From: QYQD01 sp040755415
GTDB taxonomy: Bacteria > Desulfobacterota > QYQD01
Length of the DNA: 64,000 bases
NCBI GenBank assembly: GCA_040755415.1
Contig: JBFMAZ010000026.1
Location: 1-64,000 of the forward strand
Direction of reading: 5' to 3'
The position numbers were made by a program, and so were the translations under genes. Below, in pieces: positions 17,310 to 25,725 of the stretch. Every line of letters begins with the position of its first letter. Within the stretch, counting starts at the first letter, position 1. Under the pieces are notes generated by a model, which saw only the letters and a program-made list of their open reading frames with translations, was not told where the DNA came from and made no database searches.

Positions 17310-17735
17310 GTGAAAGAACTACGCGATGATCGATACTGTTTTGTCTGTGGACCTGAAAATCCTATCGGCCTTAAGATAGTCGTTGACTACACGGGAGGCG
17401 AAGCGGTAAGCTTGCTCACTTTACAAAGAGTGCATGAAGGCTGGGCAAATGTTATACATGGGGGGATAATCTCGACCATCCTTGACGAAATTATGGCCCA
17501 TGCCGTCTATTACTATCTTGGGCCTGGAGTAACCACAAGTCTTAAGGTGGACTTTAAATCTCCCCTGGCTCCGGGTGAGACCATTATAGCCAGGGGTTGG
17601 ATAAGGGAAAAAAGAAGCCGGGCGGCTATAGCGTCGGCGGAGATAACTACTGAAAAGGACCAGCGCCTCATAGCCAGCGGCGAGAGTTATTTTATCCTGC
17701 TTTCGCGCAAAAATAAGGAGAAGGGTTATGCTTGA
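17310..17735 (+). CDS. PaaI/YbgC-like hotdog thioesterase
   Basis: A 141-residue hotdog-fold protein: DRYCFVCGPENPIGLKIVVD at the start, then HEGWANVIHGGIISTILDEI with the HGG motif and the Asp/Glu of the PaaI-type active site. It probably hydrolyses acyl-CoA esters; the chain is unknown. It starts with GTG. Its last 8 bases overlap the sufC start, so it is translated together with the Fe-S assembly pair. Confidence 0.85.
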   Translation: MKELRDDRYCFVCGPENPIGLKIVVDYTGGEAVSLLTLQRVHEGWANVIHGGIISTILDEIMAHAVYYYLGPGVTTSLKVDFKSPLAPGETIIARGWIREKRSRAAIASAEITTEKDQRLIASGESYFILLSRKNKEKGYA

Positions 17736-18450
17736 ATTAAAGGATTTATGGGTTGAGGTGGAGGGCCGGCCAATCCTTAAGGGTGTAAACCTTAAAATTG
17801 AGCAGGGAGAAACCCATATCTTATTCGGTAAGAATGGCTCTGGTAAGACAACGCTCCTTTTGACTCTCATGGGTTTTTCTCGATACAAGGTCATAAATGG
17901 CACTATAACTTTTAAAGGCAAAGACATTACCACCTTTCTCCCCTATGAACGGGCCAAACTCGGCGTAGGTATCTCTTTTCAGAGACCGCCTACCTTACAT
18001 GGTGTACGTCTGCGGGATATGTTGACCATTTGTGGTAACGGCAGCGGCCGGGGTGAGATATTGGCCACACTATATAATTTTGCAGATTTCCTGGACCGCG
18101 AGGTAAACATGGGTTTTTCCGGCGGAGAGATCAAAAAGAGTGAGCTGCTGCAACTCCTGACCCAGGATCCGGATCTCGTCCTCTTAGACGAGCCGGAGTC
18201 CGGTGTGGATGTCGAGAATTTAAATGTCATCGGCCAGATGATCAAAGAACTCCTACAGAAAAAGCTCAAGCGGCATCGGCAGAAATCCGGTCTTATCATC
18301 TCGCATACCGGTTTTATTCTGAATTACCTGGAGGCGGATAAAGGGCATATACTCCTTGAGGGCAGGATTCATTGTCAGGGGAACCCCAGGGAAATTTTTG
18401 AAGAAATACAAAAATATGGTTATGAGGAATGCGCAAGATGCAGAAGATAG
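17728..18450 (+). CDS. sufC: Fe-S cluster assembly ATPase SufC (minimal SUF/SMS type)
   Basis: A 240-residue ABC ATPase of the SufC type. Walker A is FGKNGSGKTTLL, the signature is MGFSGGEIKKSELLQLL and Walker B is LVLLDEPESGVDVEN. The GGEIKKSE/ESGVD form is diagnostic of SufC rather than a transporter ATPase. It powers the SufB scaffold during Fe-S cluster assembly in the cytosol. The gene is followed at once by a SufB/SufD-like gene (22-base overlap) and no sufD, sufS or sufU is present, as in the two-gene SmsCB/SufCB systems of archaea and many anaerobes. Confidence 0.92.
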   Translation: MLELKDLWVEVEGRPILKGVNLKIEQGETHILFGKNGSGKTTLLLTLMGFSRYKVINGTITFKGKDITTFLPYERAKLGVGISFQRPPTLHGVRLRDMLTICGNGSGRGEILATLYNFADFLDREVNMGFSGGEIKKSELLQLLTQDPDLVLLDEPESGVDVENLNVIGQMIKELLQKKLKRHRQKSGLIISHTGFILNYLEADKGHILLEGRIHCQGNPREIFEEIQKYGYEECARCRR

Positions 18451-19652
18451 GAGAGAAGGCCAAAAAGGCCCTGAAGAAAAAAGCCACTTATGGGGAAGAT
18501 ATAGAACTGGAAAATTTTATAAGACAGGCTGAAACTCTGTCTTATGATGAAAATCTGTCGAATTTTGCCCCAGAGGAGCAAAAAAGATTGCAGCGGACGG
18601 GTCTCGATTTTCGTAGAAGCGAGCGGGCCGGCACATTTTTTCAATCAGACTGTTCAGTCACCCACTGCCAGTCAACCTACAAGGGCCTTGAACTGCTGCC
18701 CATCACTGAGGCCCTCAAGAACTACGAAAAAATAAAAGATTACTGGTGGCGGGCAGTAAGTGTCGATTCAGATAAATATACGGCGGTATCGGAACTGGAC
18801 CTGGACAATGGGTATTTTATCCGCGCCCTTCCCGGAGAAAAGGTCATTTATCCGGTACAGGCCTGCCTGTATATGCGCAAGGAAAAATTCGCCCAGCATC
18901 TGCACAACATCATCATAGCCGAAGAAGGCTCTGAACTGCATATTATCACTGGTTGCACCATTTCTCCTCATCTGGTCTCCGGCCTGCACATCGGCGTATC
19001 TGAATTTTACATCGAAAAGGGGGCCAAACTCACCTTTACTATGATCCACAACTGGGGCGAGGAGGTCTATGTACGCCCCAGGAGCGGCATTATCATCGAA
19101 GAAGATGGTGTCTTTATTTCTAACTACATCTCGCTCCGGCCGGTCAAGTCCCTACAGATGTATCCCTCGGCCATTCTGGCTGGCCGCGGGGCTATAGCCC
19201 GTTTTAATTCCATACTGGTTGCACCACCAGGCAGCGAAATCGATATTGGGGCCAAAGTCACTCTAAAGGCGCCTGAAGCAAAGGCCGAGATTATCGCGCG
19301 AGCTATATCCGCCGGGGGGAAAATTATTTCCCGTGGGCTCCTGGTGGGTGAAGTGCCCGGCATAAAGGCGCATTTGGAATGCAAGGGCCTGATACTCTCT
19401 GAAAAAGGGATTATCCGGGCCATACCTGAACTGGAGGGGCAGGCCTCCGGCGTAGATATGTCGCATGAAGCGGCAGTGGGAAAGATCGCTCAGGAAGAGA
19501 TTGAATATCTCATGGCCAGAGGACTAAGTGAAGAAGAGGCTACTTCCACCATTGTCCGGGGATTCCTGAACGTCCAGATAGACGGGTTACCTGCGGAACT
19601 GCAGGCTGAGATAGATGCCGCTGTTAAAGAAAGCGAAAAGGCTTTGATCTGA
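18429..19652 (+). CDS. sufB: Fe-S cluster scaffold SufB/SufD family
   Basis: A 407-residue SufBD-family protein with the right-handed beta-helix core (about 130-330) and the C-terminal signature SHEAAVGKIAQEEIEYLMAR followed by GLSEEEATSTIVRGFL. With SufC it would form a B2C2 scaffold. An N-terminal region (DIELENFIRQAETLSYDENL, then TDCSVTHC-like SDCSVTHCQSTYKG) carries two cysteines that could bind a cluster. It is the only SufBD protein here, so it must act as both B and D subunit, as proposed for minimal systems. Confidence 0.9.
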   Translation: MRKMQKIGEKAKKALKKKATYGEDIELENFIRQAETLSYDENLSNFAPEEQKRLQRTGLDFRRSERAGTFFQSDCSVTHCQSTYKGLELLPITEALKNYEKIKDYWWRAVSVDSDKYTAVSELDLDNGYFIRALPGEKVIYPVQACLYMRKEKFAQHLHNIIIAEEGSELHIITGCTISPHLVSGLHIGVSEFYIEKGAKLTFTMIHNWGEEVYVRPRSGIIIEEDGVFISNYISLRPVKSLQMYPSAILAGRGAIARFNSILVAPPGSEIDIGAKVTLKAPEAKAEIIARAISAGGKIISRGLLVGEVPGIKAHLECKGLILSEKGIIRAIPELEGQASGVDMSHEAAVGKIAQEEIEYLMARGLSEEEATSTIVRGFLNVQIDGLPAELQAEIDAAVKESEKALI

Positions 19653-19669
19653 ACCGCCTCCGGCGGTTC
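19651..19669. terminator. Hairpin between convergent sufB and FKBP-like genes
   Basis: GAACCGCC-TCC-GGCGGTTC, an 8-bp GC-rich stem at the sufB stop codon, followed by ATTTCAGATTTTT. It probably ends both converging transcripts, although the T-run is not immediate. Confidence 0.6.
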
Positions 19670-19681
19670 ATTTCAGATTTT

Positions 19682-19993
19682 TCAACCGCCGCCACAACTT
19701 TTTGCAGTGCGCACGGCGATATCCTCTGGAGTGGCAGGACGGATTTTCTCTACTGAAATGCGGGCATAAATCGGATGATCGGCGCCAAGATATTGTCCCT
19801 TAGGGATTACGATTTCAAAGATATCTCCTTCTTTAGTCCCTAACAGCTTCTCTTCTATGGCCGGGATGATGCGGTCATATCCGATCAGTAAATTGGCCCG
19901 GTAAACGTTAAGTTTGTCCTCCGGGTCCGCATCTTCCTCAAAGCGTACCGTATATTTTATACCCACATAGGTATTAGGTCCTACTGTCAACAT
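19682..19993 (-). CDS. FKBP/SlyD-like peptidyl-prolyl isomerase, short form
   Basis: A 103-residue protein resembling the FKBP domain of SlyD-type isomerases: VGIKYTVRFEEDADPEDKLN, then LLIGYDRIIPAIEEKLLGTK and EIVIPKGQYLGAD. The usual insert-in-flap domain is absent or very short, and the end is CGGG, which might bind metal. It could help protein folding or metallo-enzyme assembly. The match to FKBP is moderate; a different beta-barrel fold cannot be excluded. Confidence 0.6.
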   Translation of the reverse strand: MLTVGPNTYVGIKYTVRFEEDADPEDKLNVYRANLLIGYDRIIPAIEEKLLGTKEGDIFEIVIPKGQYLGADHPIYARISVEKIRPATPEDIAVRTAKSCGGG

Positions 19994-20056
19994 TGTTACT
20001 CCTTAAAAAGGTTATCAAGTTCACGGTTCACAGTTGGCTGCTTTGTGCTCTCCATA

Positions 20057-20353
20057 TCAATCCTCATCGCCCTCTAACCTTGAACCGTGAACCTTGGAAT
20101 TTTGAACCTGGGTAGTTACCTTTTTACTCCGCAGGATCTCGCTAATTTTGCTTACTACCTCATCCGGTTGAGGGAAAAAGCCCATGGCCTTTCTCGAAAA
20201 TAAAATCTCACCATTAACCCGTACATCAAAGACGCCCCCCTCGCCCTTTATAAGGACAGGTTCTATATTAAAGGCCTCTTTAATCTTGTCCGCCAGCCTG
20301 ACGGCCCTGGGGAAAAAATTTCATCTGCCGCAATATTCGATCACAACTTCCAT
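20057..20353 (-). CDS. Rdx/SelW-type selenoprotein with in-frame UGA
   Basis: A 98-residue frame that standard gene callers would miss. It starts MEVVIEYCGR, reads through UGA at 20323-20321 as selenocysteine, then continues NFFPRAVRLADKIKEAF, GGVFDVRVNGEILFSRKAMG and FFPQPDEVVSKISEIL. This is the Rdx (SelW/SelT/SelH-like) thioredoxin-fold family, and the UGA sits exactly at the C-x-x-U redox position. AGAGGA lies about 8 bases before the ATG. Downstream of the UGA a hairpin (20310-20293) with loop GTCA starts 10 bases away, within the loose bacterial SECIS pattern. The function is a small redox protein; partners are unknown. The last 20 residues come from simple-repeat DNA. Confidence 0.88.
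20293..20310 (-). promoter_or_regulatory. Candidate bacterial SECIS hairpin
   Basis: On the minus strand CCAG-GG-CC-GTCA-GG-CTGG folds into a small stem with a two-base bulge and a four-base loop starting G-U. The loop lies 18 bases after the UGA codon. Bacterial SECIS elements are loosely conserved, with a G (often GU) at the loop start and a distance of roughly 16-37 bases, which fits. Evidence is structural only. Confidence 0.55.
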
Positions 20354-20468
20354 ATATTATCCTCTTATGTATAAGTCATTATAAAAAAACCAGGTCTTAT
20401 GCAAGCAAAATCTGACGGATTTTACATCTCAGCGGACAAAACTTCTCCCAGAGTACATTCCGGCCGGC

Positions 20469-22073
20469 TCAAGTTCTGGCCCGCTTAACAAATTTTTCGG
20501 CCAAAACCTGCCATTCCTTCAATCTCAAGGCATAAAGTAAAATGGAATACAAAAGCCCGGCAAGGGCTATAGTAATCGAAAGGGAGAAAAGCTCCGGCCG
20601 GAGGCCATGCCCCCAGATGCCTTCGAGCCACCCGTGTATATAATATACAACCAGGCCCATAGCCGCCGAGGCCATAAGCACCTTGGCCAGAGACTTAAAA
20701 AGATAGCCCAGGGCATAGCCTTCTACCTTTCGATACAGGATAAGGCTTAGAAATATAAAGTTCATAATCATGGTGATTGAGGTGGAGAAGGCGATGGCCT
20801 TGTGCTGGAAATGGTCTATCGTCAGGGTGACCACCAGGATATTAACCACTACGGCCATAAAACTCGCTATAACCGGGTACTTTGTATCGTCTAAGGCGTA
20901 AAAGACCGGGACAACGATCTTTACTGCGGCATAGGCAAAAAGACCGATGGCGTAAAAAGATAATGCCTCGGCCGTGCGCATGGTATCATAACCGGTGAAA
21001 CGCCCGTGCTCGAAGATTAAGTTTATGATCGGTTTGGCGAGTATTACCAACCCGCAGGATGCCGGTATGGTCAGGGCAAAGGCCATAACCAGAGCGGAAA
21101 GATAAGCGTCTTTAAGCTGGGTTAAGTCTTTATTGGAGGCATGACGCGAAACCACCGGTAGTGTGGCAATGGAAATAGCCACTCCAAAGACTCCGATCGG
21201 AAACTGCATCAGGCGGAAGGCGTAATTAAGCCAGGAGACACTCCCTTGCTCACAACTGGCCGCAAAGTAGGTATTAATAAAGATATTAATCTGGGTGGCA
21301 GAAAGGCCGATAATAGCCGGGATCATGAGCTTAATTACCCGGCGCAGGCCTTCGTCCCGGAAAGAAAGCTGAGGGCTCAGGTGAAAACCCACCTTGTGGA
21401 GGGAGGGTAGTTGTATGGCGAGCTGGAGGAATCCTCCTATAAGTGTGCCTACGGCCATGCCCACAATAGCAGGCTGACCGAAACGAGGAAAAACAAAGGC
21501 CAGGATAACGCCGCTGACAATGGAGCCCAGGTTAAAGAAGGCAGAGGACATGGCCGGGATAAAAAAATACCCCTTAGTGTTAAGCATACCCATCACCGCC
21601 GCAGCAAGCGAGACCAGAATAAAGAACGGAAACATAATGACGGTCATGTCCCTGGTCAAGGCAATTTTCCCCGGTATCCTGGAAAAATCAGGGGCCATCA
21701 GCATTATGATGTCCCCGGCAAAAAATATACCGATTAAGGTCAAAGCGCCTACGATAACAAAAAGGGCGGTCAGGACGTTGTTGGCCAGTCTCCAGGTCTC
21801 CTTGGGGCCTTTTCTCTGGTCATAGTCGGTAAAGACGGTAACAAAGGCCGAGCTTAATGCACCCTCGGCAAAGAGATCGCGCAGAAGGTTGGGGATGCGG
21901 AAGGCTACGACATAGGCATCGATGAAATAACCGGCCCCGAAAAGGCCCGCCAGGACCTGTTCCCGTATAAGGCCCAGGATGCGGCTGGCAAAGACCGCCA
22001 CGCTGACTGACCCGGCCGAACGGGCTATCTGAGCCGTATCCGTCTCTTTTAATTTCGGGTTTTCCTTTGACAT
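20469..22073 (-). CDS. murJ: Lipid II flippase MurJ
   Basis: A 534-residue MurJ/MviN polytopic membrane protein with about 14 predicted membrane helices. It moves lipid II across the inner membrane for peptidoglycan synthesis. Family signatures are SRILGLIREQVLAGLFGAGY near the start, RIPNLLRDLFAEGALSSAFV, and the central VGFHLSPQLSFRDEGLRRVIKLMIPA form. Length is normal. It is divergent from recJ. Confidence 0.95.
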   Translation of the reverse strand: MSKENPKLKETDTAQIARSAGSVSVAVFASRILGLIREQVLAGLFGAGYFIDAYVVAFRIPNLLRDLFAEGALSSAFVTVFTDYDQRKGPKETWRLANNVLTALFVIVGALTLIGIFFAGDIIMLMAPDFSRIPGKIALTRDMTVIMFPFFILVSLAAAVMGMLNTKGYFFIPAMSSAFFNLGSIVSGVILAFVFPRFGQPAIVGMAVGTLIGGFLQLAIQLPSLHKVGFHLSPQLSFRDEGLRRVIKLMIPAIIGLSATQINIFINTYFAASCEQGSVSWLNYAFRLMQFPIGVFGVAISIATLPVVSRHASNKDLTQLKDAYLSALVMAFALTIPASCGLVILAKPIINLIFEHGRFTGYDTMRTAEALSFYAIGLFAYAAVKIVVPVFYALDDTKYPVIASFMAVVVNILVVTLTIDHFQHKAIAFSTSITMIMNFIFLSLILYRKVEGYALGYLFKSLAKVLMASAAMGLVVYYIHGWLEGIWGHGLRPELFSLSITIALAGLLYSILLYALRLKEWQVLAEKFVKRART

Positions 22074-22229
22074 GGACCTTTAATCCACAGATTACGCAGA
22101 TTACACAGATTTTTGTGAGTTATTGGATTAAATTCCCCGAAGCTTGCTTCGTTTAGGTGAATTTCATCCGGGCCATTCTACGGGAGTAAGGGCCGTCAGG
22201 CAAGTAAAAACGAAGGTCCTAAAGTTTTC

Positions 22230-22257
22230 TTGACTCCCGGTCAGGCTTTGTTATAGT
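22230..22257 (+). promoter_or_regulatory. Probable recJ promoter
   Basis: TTGACT (22230-22235), 16-base spacer, TATAGT (22252-22257), 30 bases before the recJ ATG. A good sigma-70 match in the murJ-recJ divergent spacer. Confidence 0.65.
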
Positions 22258-22287
22258 GCTGGAGTCCAAAAACAGGGAACCCTGGGG

Positions 22288-24018
22288 ATGGTCTTGGAAA
22301 AGATATGGCATAAACATGATCCAGATTTATTAGCGTTGCAAAAGTTGCAGAGAGAGACAAATCTGCATCCCCTGATAGCGCTTTTTCTCTGTAATCGTGG
22401 CATAAAGGATACAGTCGAGGCGCACAGCTTCTTGCATTCCTCCCTTAAAGACCTTCCCTCACCCTTCTTGCTCAAGGATATGGATAAGGCGGCGCACCGC
22501 CTGGCCGATGCAGTACGTCGCCATAAAAAGATCCTGATCTATGGCGATTATGATGCAGACGGGGTCACGGCTACTGCTGTCCTGTGGCTTTTTCTAAAGA
22601 GAATAGGGGCTGCTGTCTCTTATTACATACCAGACCGAATCCGTGAGGGTTATGGTCTTAGATCAGAGATATTAAAGCGTTTTCTGGATGATAAACCGGA
22701 TTTACTTGTTACCGTGGATTGCGGTATCTCCAACCATGAAGCCGTTGCCTACGCCAATGAGCAGGGCATAGAGGTCATTATTACCGATCATCACTGTGTG
22801 CCGGATGTGCTTCCCCCGGCCCTGGCTGCGGTCGATCCGAAGCAGCCAGGATGTAACTATCCAGATAAAGAACTGGCCGGTGTGGGTGTGGCCTTTAACC
22901 TGGTTATGGCCTTGAGGCGAGTCCTGTTTCACGGATCCATGGCCGGCGAGTGGTCGGGCCGGGAGCGCCCCAACCTCAAAGAGTACTTAGATCTGGTAGC
23001 TATCGGGACCATAGCCGATATGGTCCCTTTACGGAATGTAAACAGGATACTGGTCAAAGAGGGGTTGAAGATCATTGACAGGGCCACGCGGCCCGGGATT
23101 GTCGCTCTAAAGGCGGTTAGTTCGGTCAATACTACAAGAGCCTCATCCTACGATATAGGTTTTCGGCTTGCTCCCCGGTTAAACGCCGCTGGCAGAATGG
23201 ATTCCGCTGACGATGCCTTTGCCTTGCTGGTGACGGAAGATAGCGGCCGGGCCGAACTTATCGCCGCTCGTTTAGACCAGGCTAACCGCAGACGCCAGGC
23301 CGCAGAAGAAGATATACTCATGGAACTTGCCGGCTATATTACGAAAGAGGTGTTGCGGACGGAAAAGGCCCTGGTCTATGCCTCACCGCACTGGCATAGA
23401 GGGGTGCTTGGCATCGTAGCTTCACGCCTGGCAGCGAAATATGCCCGGCCTGCCATACTCTTTTCTCTGGAAGATGGAAAGGCCCAGGGATCGGGCCGGA
23501 GTGCCGCAGGTCTTGACCTTTATGAATTACTGACTAAATGTCGTGAGCTGTTGGAGGATTTTGGCGGCCATAAGGAAGCGGCCGGATTATCGCTACGCGA
23601 GGAAGATCTGCCTTTGTTCAAGGAGGTTTTTCAAGCTGCGGTGTCTGATAAAGTAACCACGGAGGACCTCGTTCCCAGACTATGGCTGGAAGGCAGCGTT
23701 CAGTTGTCAATTCTACGTGAAAAATCCTTTCTCAGTGATTTTTACCTGTTGTCGCCCTTTGGGATGGGGAACCCGAATCCTCTTTTGGACACCTCACCCG
23801 TCAAGATTATAGAGCAGCGGTTAATCGGCGAAAAGCACGTAAAATTAAGAGTGCACCAGGACGGGCGGGTATGGGAGGCTATGGGTTTTAATATGGACCC
23901 CCTGCCTGATGCGGAATTGCTGGAAGCGGCCTTAGTCTTTGCCCTGGATACCAATACCTATCAGGGACGGGAATTCCTGCAATTGCGAGTGGTGGATTTA
24001 AAAGTAATAGGGACTTAG
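22288..24018 (+). CDS. recJ: Single-stranded-DNA exonuclease RecJ
   Basis: A 576-residue RecJ, the 5'-3' exonuclease of recombination and mismatch repair. The DHH core has ILIYGDYDADGVTATAVL, TVDCGISNHEAV and IITDHHCVPD. The DHHA1 half has HRGVLGIVASRLAAKYARPA, GSGRSAAGLDLYELL and FGGHKEAAGLSL. An OB-like C-terminal domain follows. Length is typical of the family. No other recombination gene is beside it. Confidence 0.96.
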   Translation: MVLEKIWHKHDPDLLALQKLQRETNLHPLIALFLCNRGIKDTVEAHSFLHSSLKDLPSPFLLKDMDKAAHRLADAVRRHKKILIYGDYDADGVTATAVLWLFLKRIGAAVSYYIPDRIREGYGLRSEILKRFLDDKPDLLVTVDCGISNHEAVAYANEQGIEVIITDHHCVPDVLPPALAAVDPKQPGCNYPDKELAGVGVAFNLVMALRRVLFHGSMAGEWSGRERPNLKEYLDLVAIGTIADMVPLRNVNRILVKEGLKIIDRATRPGIVALKAVSSVNTTRASSYDIGFRLAPRLNAAGRMDSADDAFALLVTEDSGRAELIAARLDQANRRRQAAEEDILMELAGYITKEVLRTEKALVYASPHWHRGVLGIVASRLAAKYARPAILFSLEDGKAQGSGRSAAGLDLYELLTKCRELLEDFGGHKEAAGLSLREEDLPLFKEVFQAAVSDKVTTEDLVPRLWLEGSVQLSILREKSFLSDFYLLSPFGMGNPNPLLDTSPVKIIEQRLIGEKHVKLRVHQDGRVWEAMGFNMDPLPDAELLEAALVFALDTNTYQGREFLQLRVVDLKVIGT

Positions 24019-24339
24019 CCACAAATGCGCTGAGCACGCAGGGTATTAATAAGTTCAAATTTCAAAGCTCAAAGTTCAAATCAATGACAAATCCCAAAGG
24101 CCAAAACATCACTGGTCACTGGTCATTAGTCATTGGTTAAGTCGGGAGAAAGATAGACCCCTTTTACCAGTGACAAATGACTATTGACTAATGACTTCTA
24201 CTTTGGTCATTTGAGCTTCATTTGAACTTTGGATTTTGACATTTGGAATTCGCGCAAAGCGCTTTTGGTTGCGGCGTCGCCGCGCTGTGAACTCTGAGCC
24301 GAATTTTGACAGTGCTATCATTGACGGAGGGATTTTAAA
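24019..24339. other. Repeat-filled spacer between recJ and the M16 protease pair
   Basis: About 320 bp without a gene. Most of it is the simple-sequence inverted-repeat block described at 24051-24253. The rest (24254-24339) ends in the ribosome site GGAGGGATTTTAAA before the protease ATG. No clear promoter is seen. Confidence 0.6.
24051..24253. repeat. Dispersed inverted-repeat block, second copy
   Basis: The left arm contains CAAAGCTCAAAGTTCAAAT and ATGACAAATCCCAAAGGCC; the right arm has TTTGAACTTTGGATTTTGAC. Inside are smaller repeats of ACTGGTCACTGGTCATTAG and its complement. It is related to 8521-8642. Confidence 0.65.
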
Positions 24340-25632
24340 ATGGGGTTGCCGGTCTCGGAAACTATTTTAGATAATGGGCTAAATGTCCTACTTCTCGAAA
24401 ACCATAAGGCCCCGGTAGTCAGTTTGCAGGTGTGGTACCGGGTGGGATCACGCAATGAGCGTCTGGGTAAGACCGGGATTTCGCACCTTACTGAGCACCT
24501 TATGTTTCGCGGTACTAAAAAATACGGGCCTAAGGAGTTTTCCCGCCTGGTTAAGAGAAATGGGGGGAATGAGAACGCCTTTACCTCCCAGGACTATACA
24601 GCTTACTTTGAGAATATAGCCGGGGACCGCCTGGAGATACTCCTTGACCTGGAGTCTGATCGCATGACTAATCTGGCCGTTGATAAGCAGGCCTTCCTCA
24701 CGGAGCGGGATATAGTAATGGAAGAGCGTCGCCTGCGGACCGAGGATGATCCGGTCTCCTCCCTCTTTGAAGAAATGGATTCTGCCGCCTTCCGCACCCA
24801 TCCATACATGTGGCCGGTAATAGGCTGGATGGGGGATATTGGTCAGACCGCTTATGAAGACTTTATGGATTATTACCGGCTGCATTACAGACCGAACCGG
24901 GCCACTGTCATTGCCGTCGGCGACATAGAAAAAGAGAAGCTATTATCGAAGATTAAGAAATATTTTGGCCGTATCAAACCCGGGCCGGAGCCACCTCCGG
25001 TTGTATGTGATGAGCCGCCCCAGAGAGGAGAAAGAAGATTCTACCTGAAGCGGGAGGCCCAACTCTCTTATCTCCTTATGAGCTTCCATACCCCTAATCT
25101 CAGGCATGAAGACAACTTTGCCCTGGAGCTTCTGGTCCTTATTCTGGGCCAAGGCAAGAGTTCGCGACTTTATCGCCGTCTCGTACGCGAGAAACAGTTA
25201 GCCCTGGACATCAATGTCAATTATCCCCGGCTATCGCATGATCCCAATCTTTGCCACATCTTTGCGCCCATAATGCCTGGTAAGACGGCTGAGGCAGTAG
25301 AAGAGGAGATTGAAGCGGAACTGGAAAAGATAAAAAGGCAAGGCGTGACGGAAGAGGAGCTGCAAAAGGCCAAAAATATGTCCGAAGCGGCCTTTGTGTT
25401 CCATCAGGATTCGTTTTTTTACCAGGGAATGTTGCTGGGCATCTATCATACGGTGAGTAACTGGCGGGATCTGTATGCCTATCTGTCCGGTATCGCAAAA
25501 GTTACTACTTCCGATATAAAAAAGGTGGCCAATACCTATTTTCATAAGGATAAAAAGAACGTAGGAGTTTTAATCCCGGTATCGCCGGGTTTATCCGGCG
25601 TGTCCGGGAAGAAAAGCTCTCAGCTTTCTTAA
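24340..25632 (+). CDS. M16 zinc protease, catalytic subunit of a pair
   Basis: A 430-residue M16 peptidase. HxxEH is present as HLTEH in GISHLTEHLMFRGTKKYG near residue 48, with the distal Glu in ERDIVMEERRLRTEDDP. No signal peptide was recognised at this start, so its location is uncertain. The next gene is a second M16 protein without zinc ligands. Such catalytic/non-catalytic pairs work as heterodimers, as in mitochondrial processing peptidase and several bacterial systems. Confidence 0.9.
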   Translation: MGLPVSETILDNGLNVLLLENHKAPVVSLQVWYRVGSRNERLGKTGISHLTEHLMFRGTKKYGPKEFSRLVKRNGGNENAFTSQDYTAYFENIAGDRLEILLDLESDRMTNLAVDKQAFLTERDIVMEERRLRTEDDPVSSLFEEMDSAAFRTHPYMWPVIGWMGDIGQTAYEDFMDYYRLHYRPNRATVIAVGDIEKEKLLSKIKKYFGRIKPGPEPPPVVCDEPPQRGERRFYLKREAQLSYLLMSFHTPNLRHEDNFALELLVLILGQGKSSRLYRRLVREKQLALDINVNYPRLSHDPNLCHIFAPIMPGKTAEAVEEEIEAELEKIKRQGVTEEELQKAKNMSEAAFVFHQDSFFYQGMLLGIYHTVSNWRDLYAYLSGIAKVTTSDIKKVANTYFHKDKKNVGVLIPVSPGLSGVSGKKSSQLS

Positions 25633-25725
25633 TTTCAAATTTGAGATTTGAAATTTGAAATCTCTTTTTTGCTGATGGCTGCGCGCTGAGAGCTCCATCC
25701 GAAAACTAAAAAGGAGTCCTGTTTC

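Noticed and set aside
20184..20384. Plus-strand frame opposite the selenoprotein
   Set aside because: It is a shadow of the Rdx gene; the minus strand has clear family similarity and a ribosome site.
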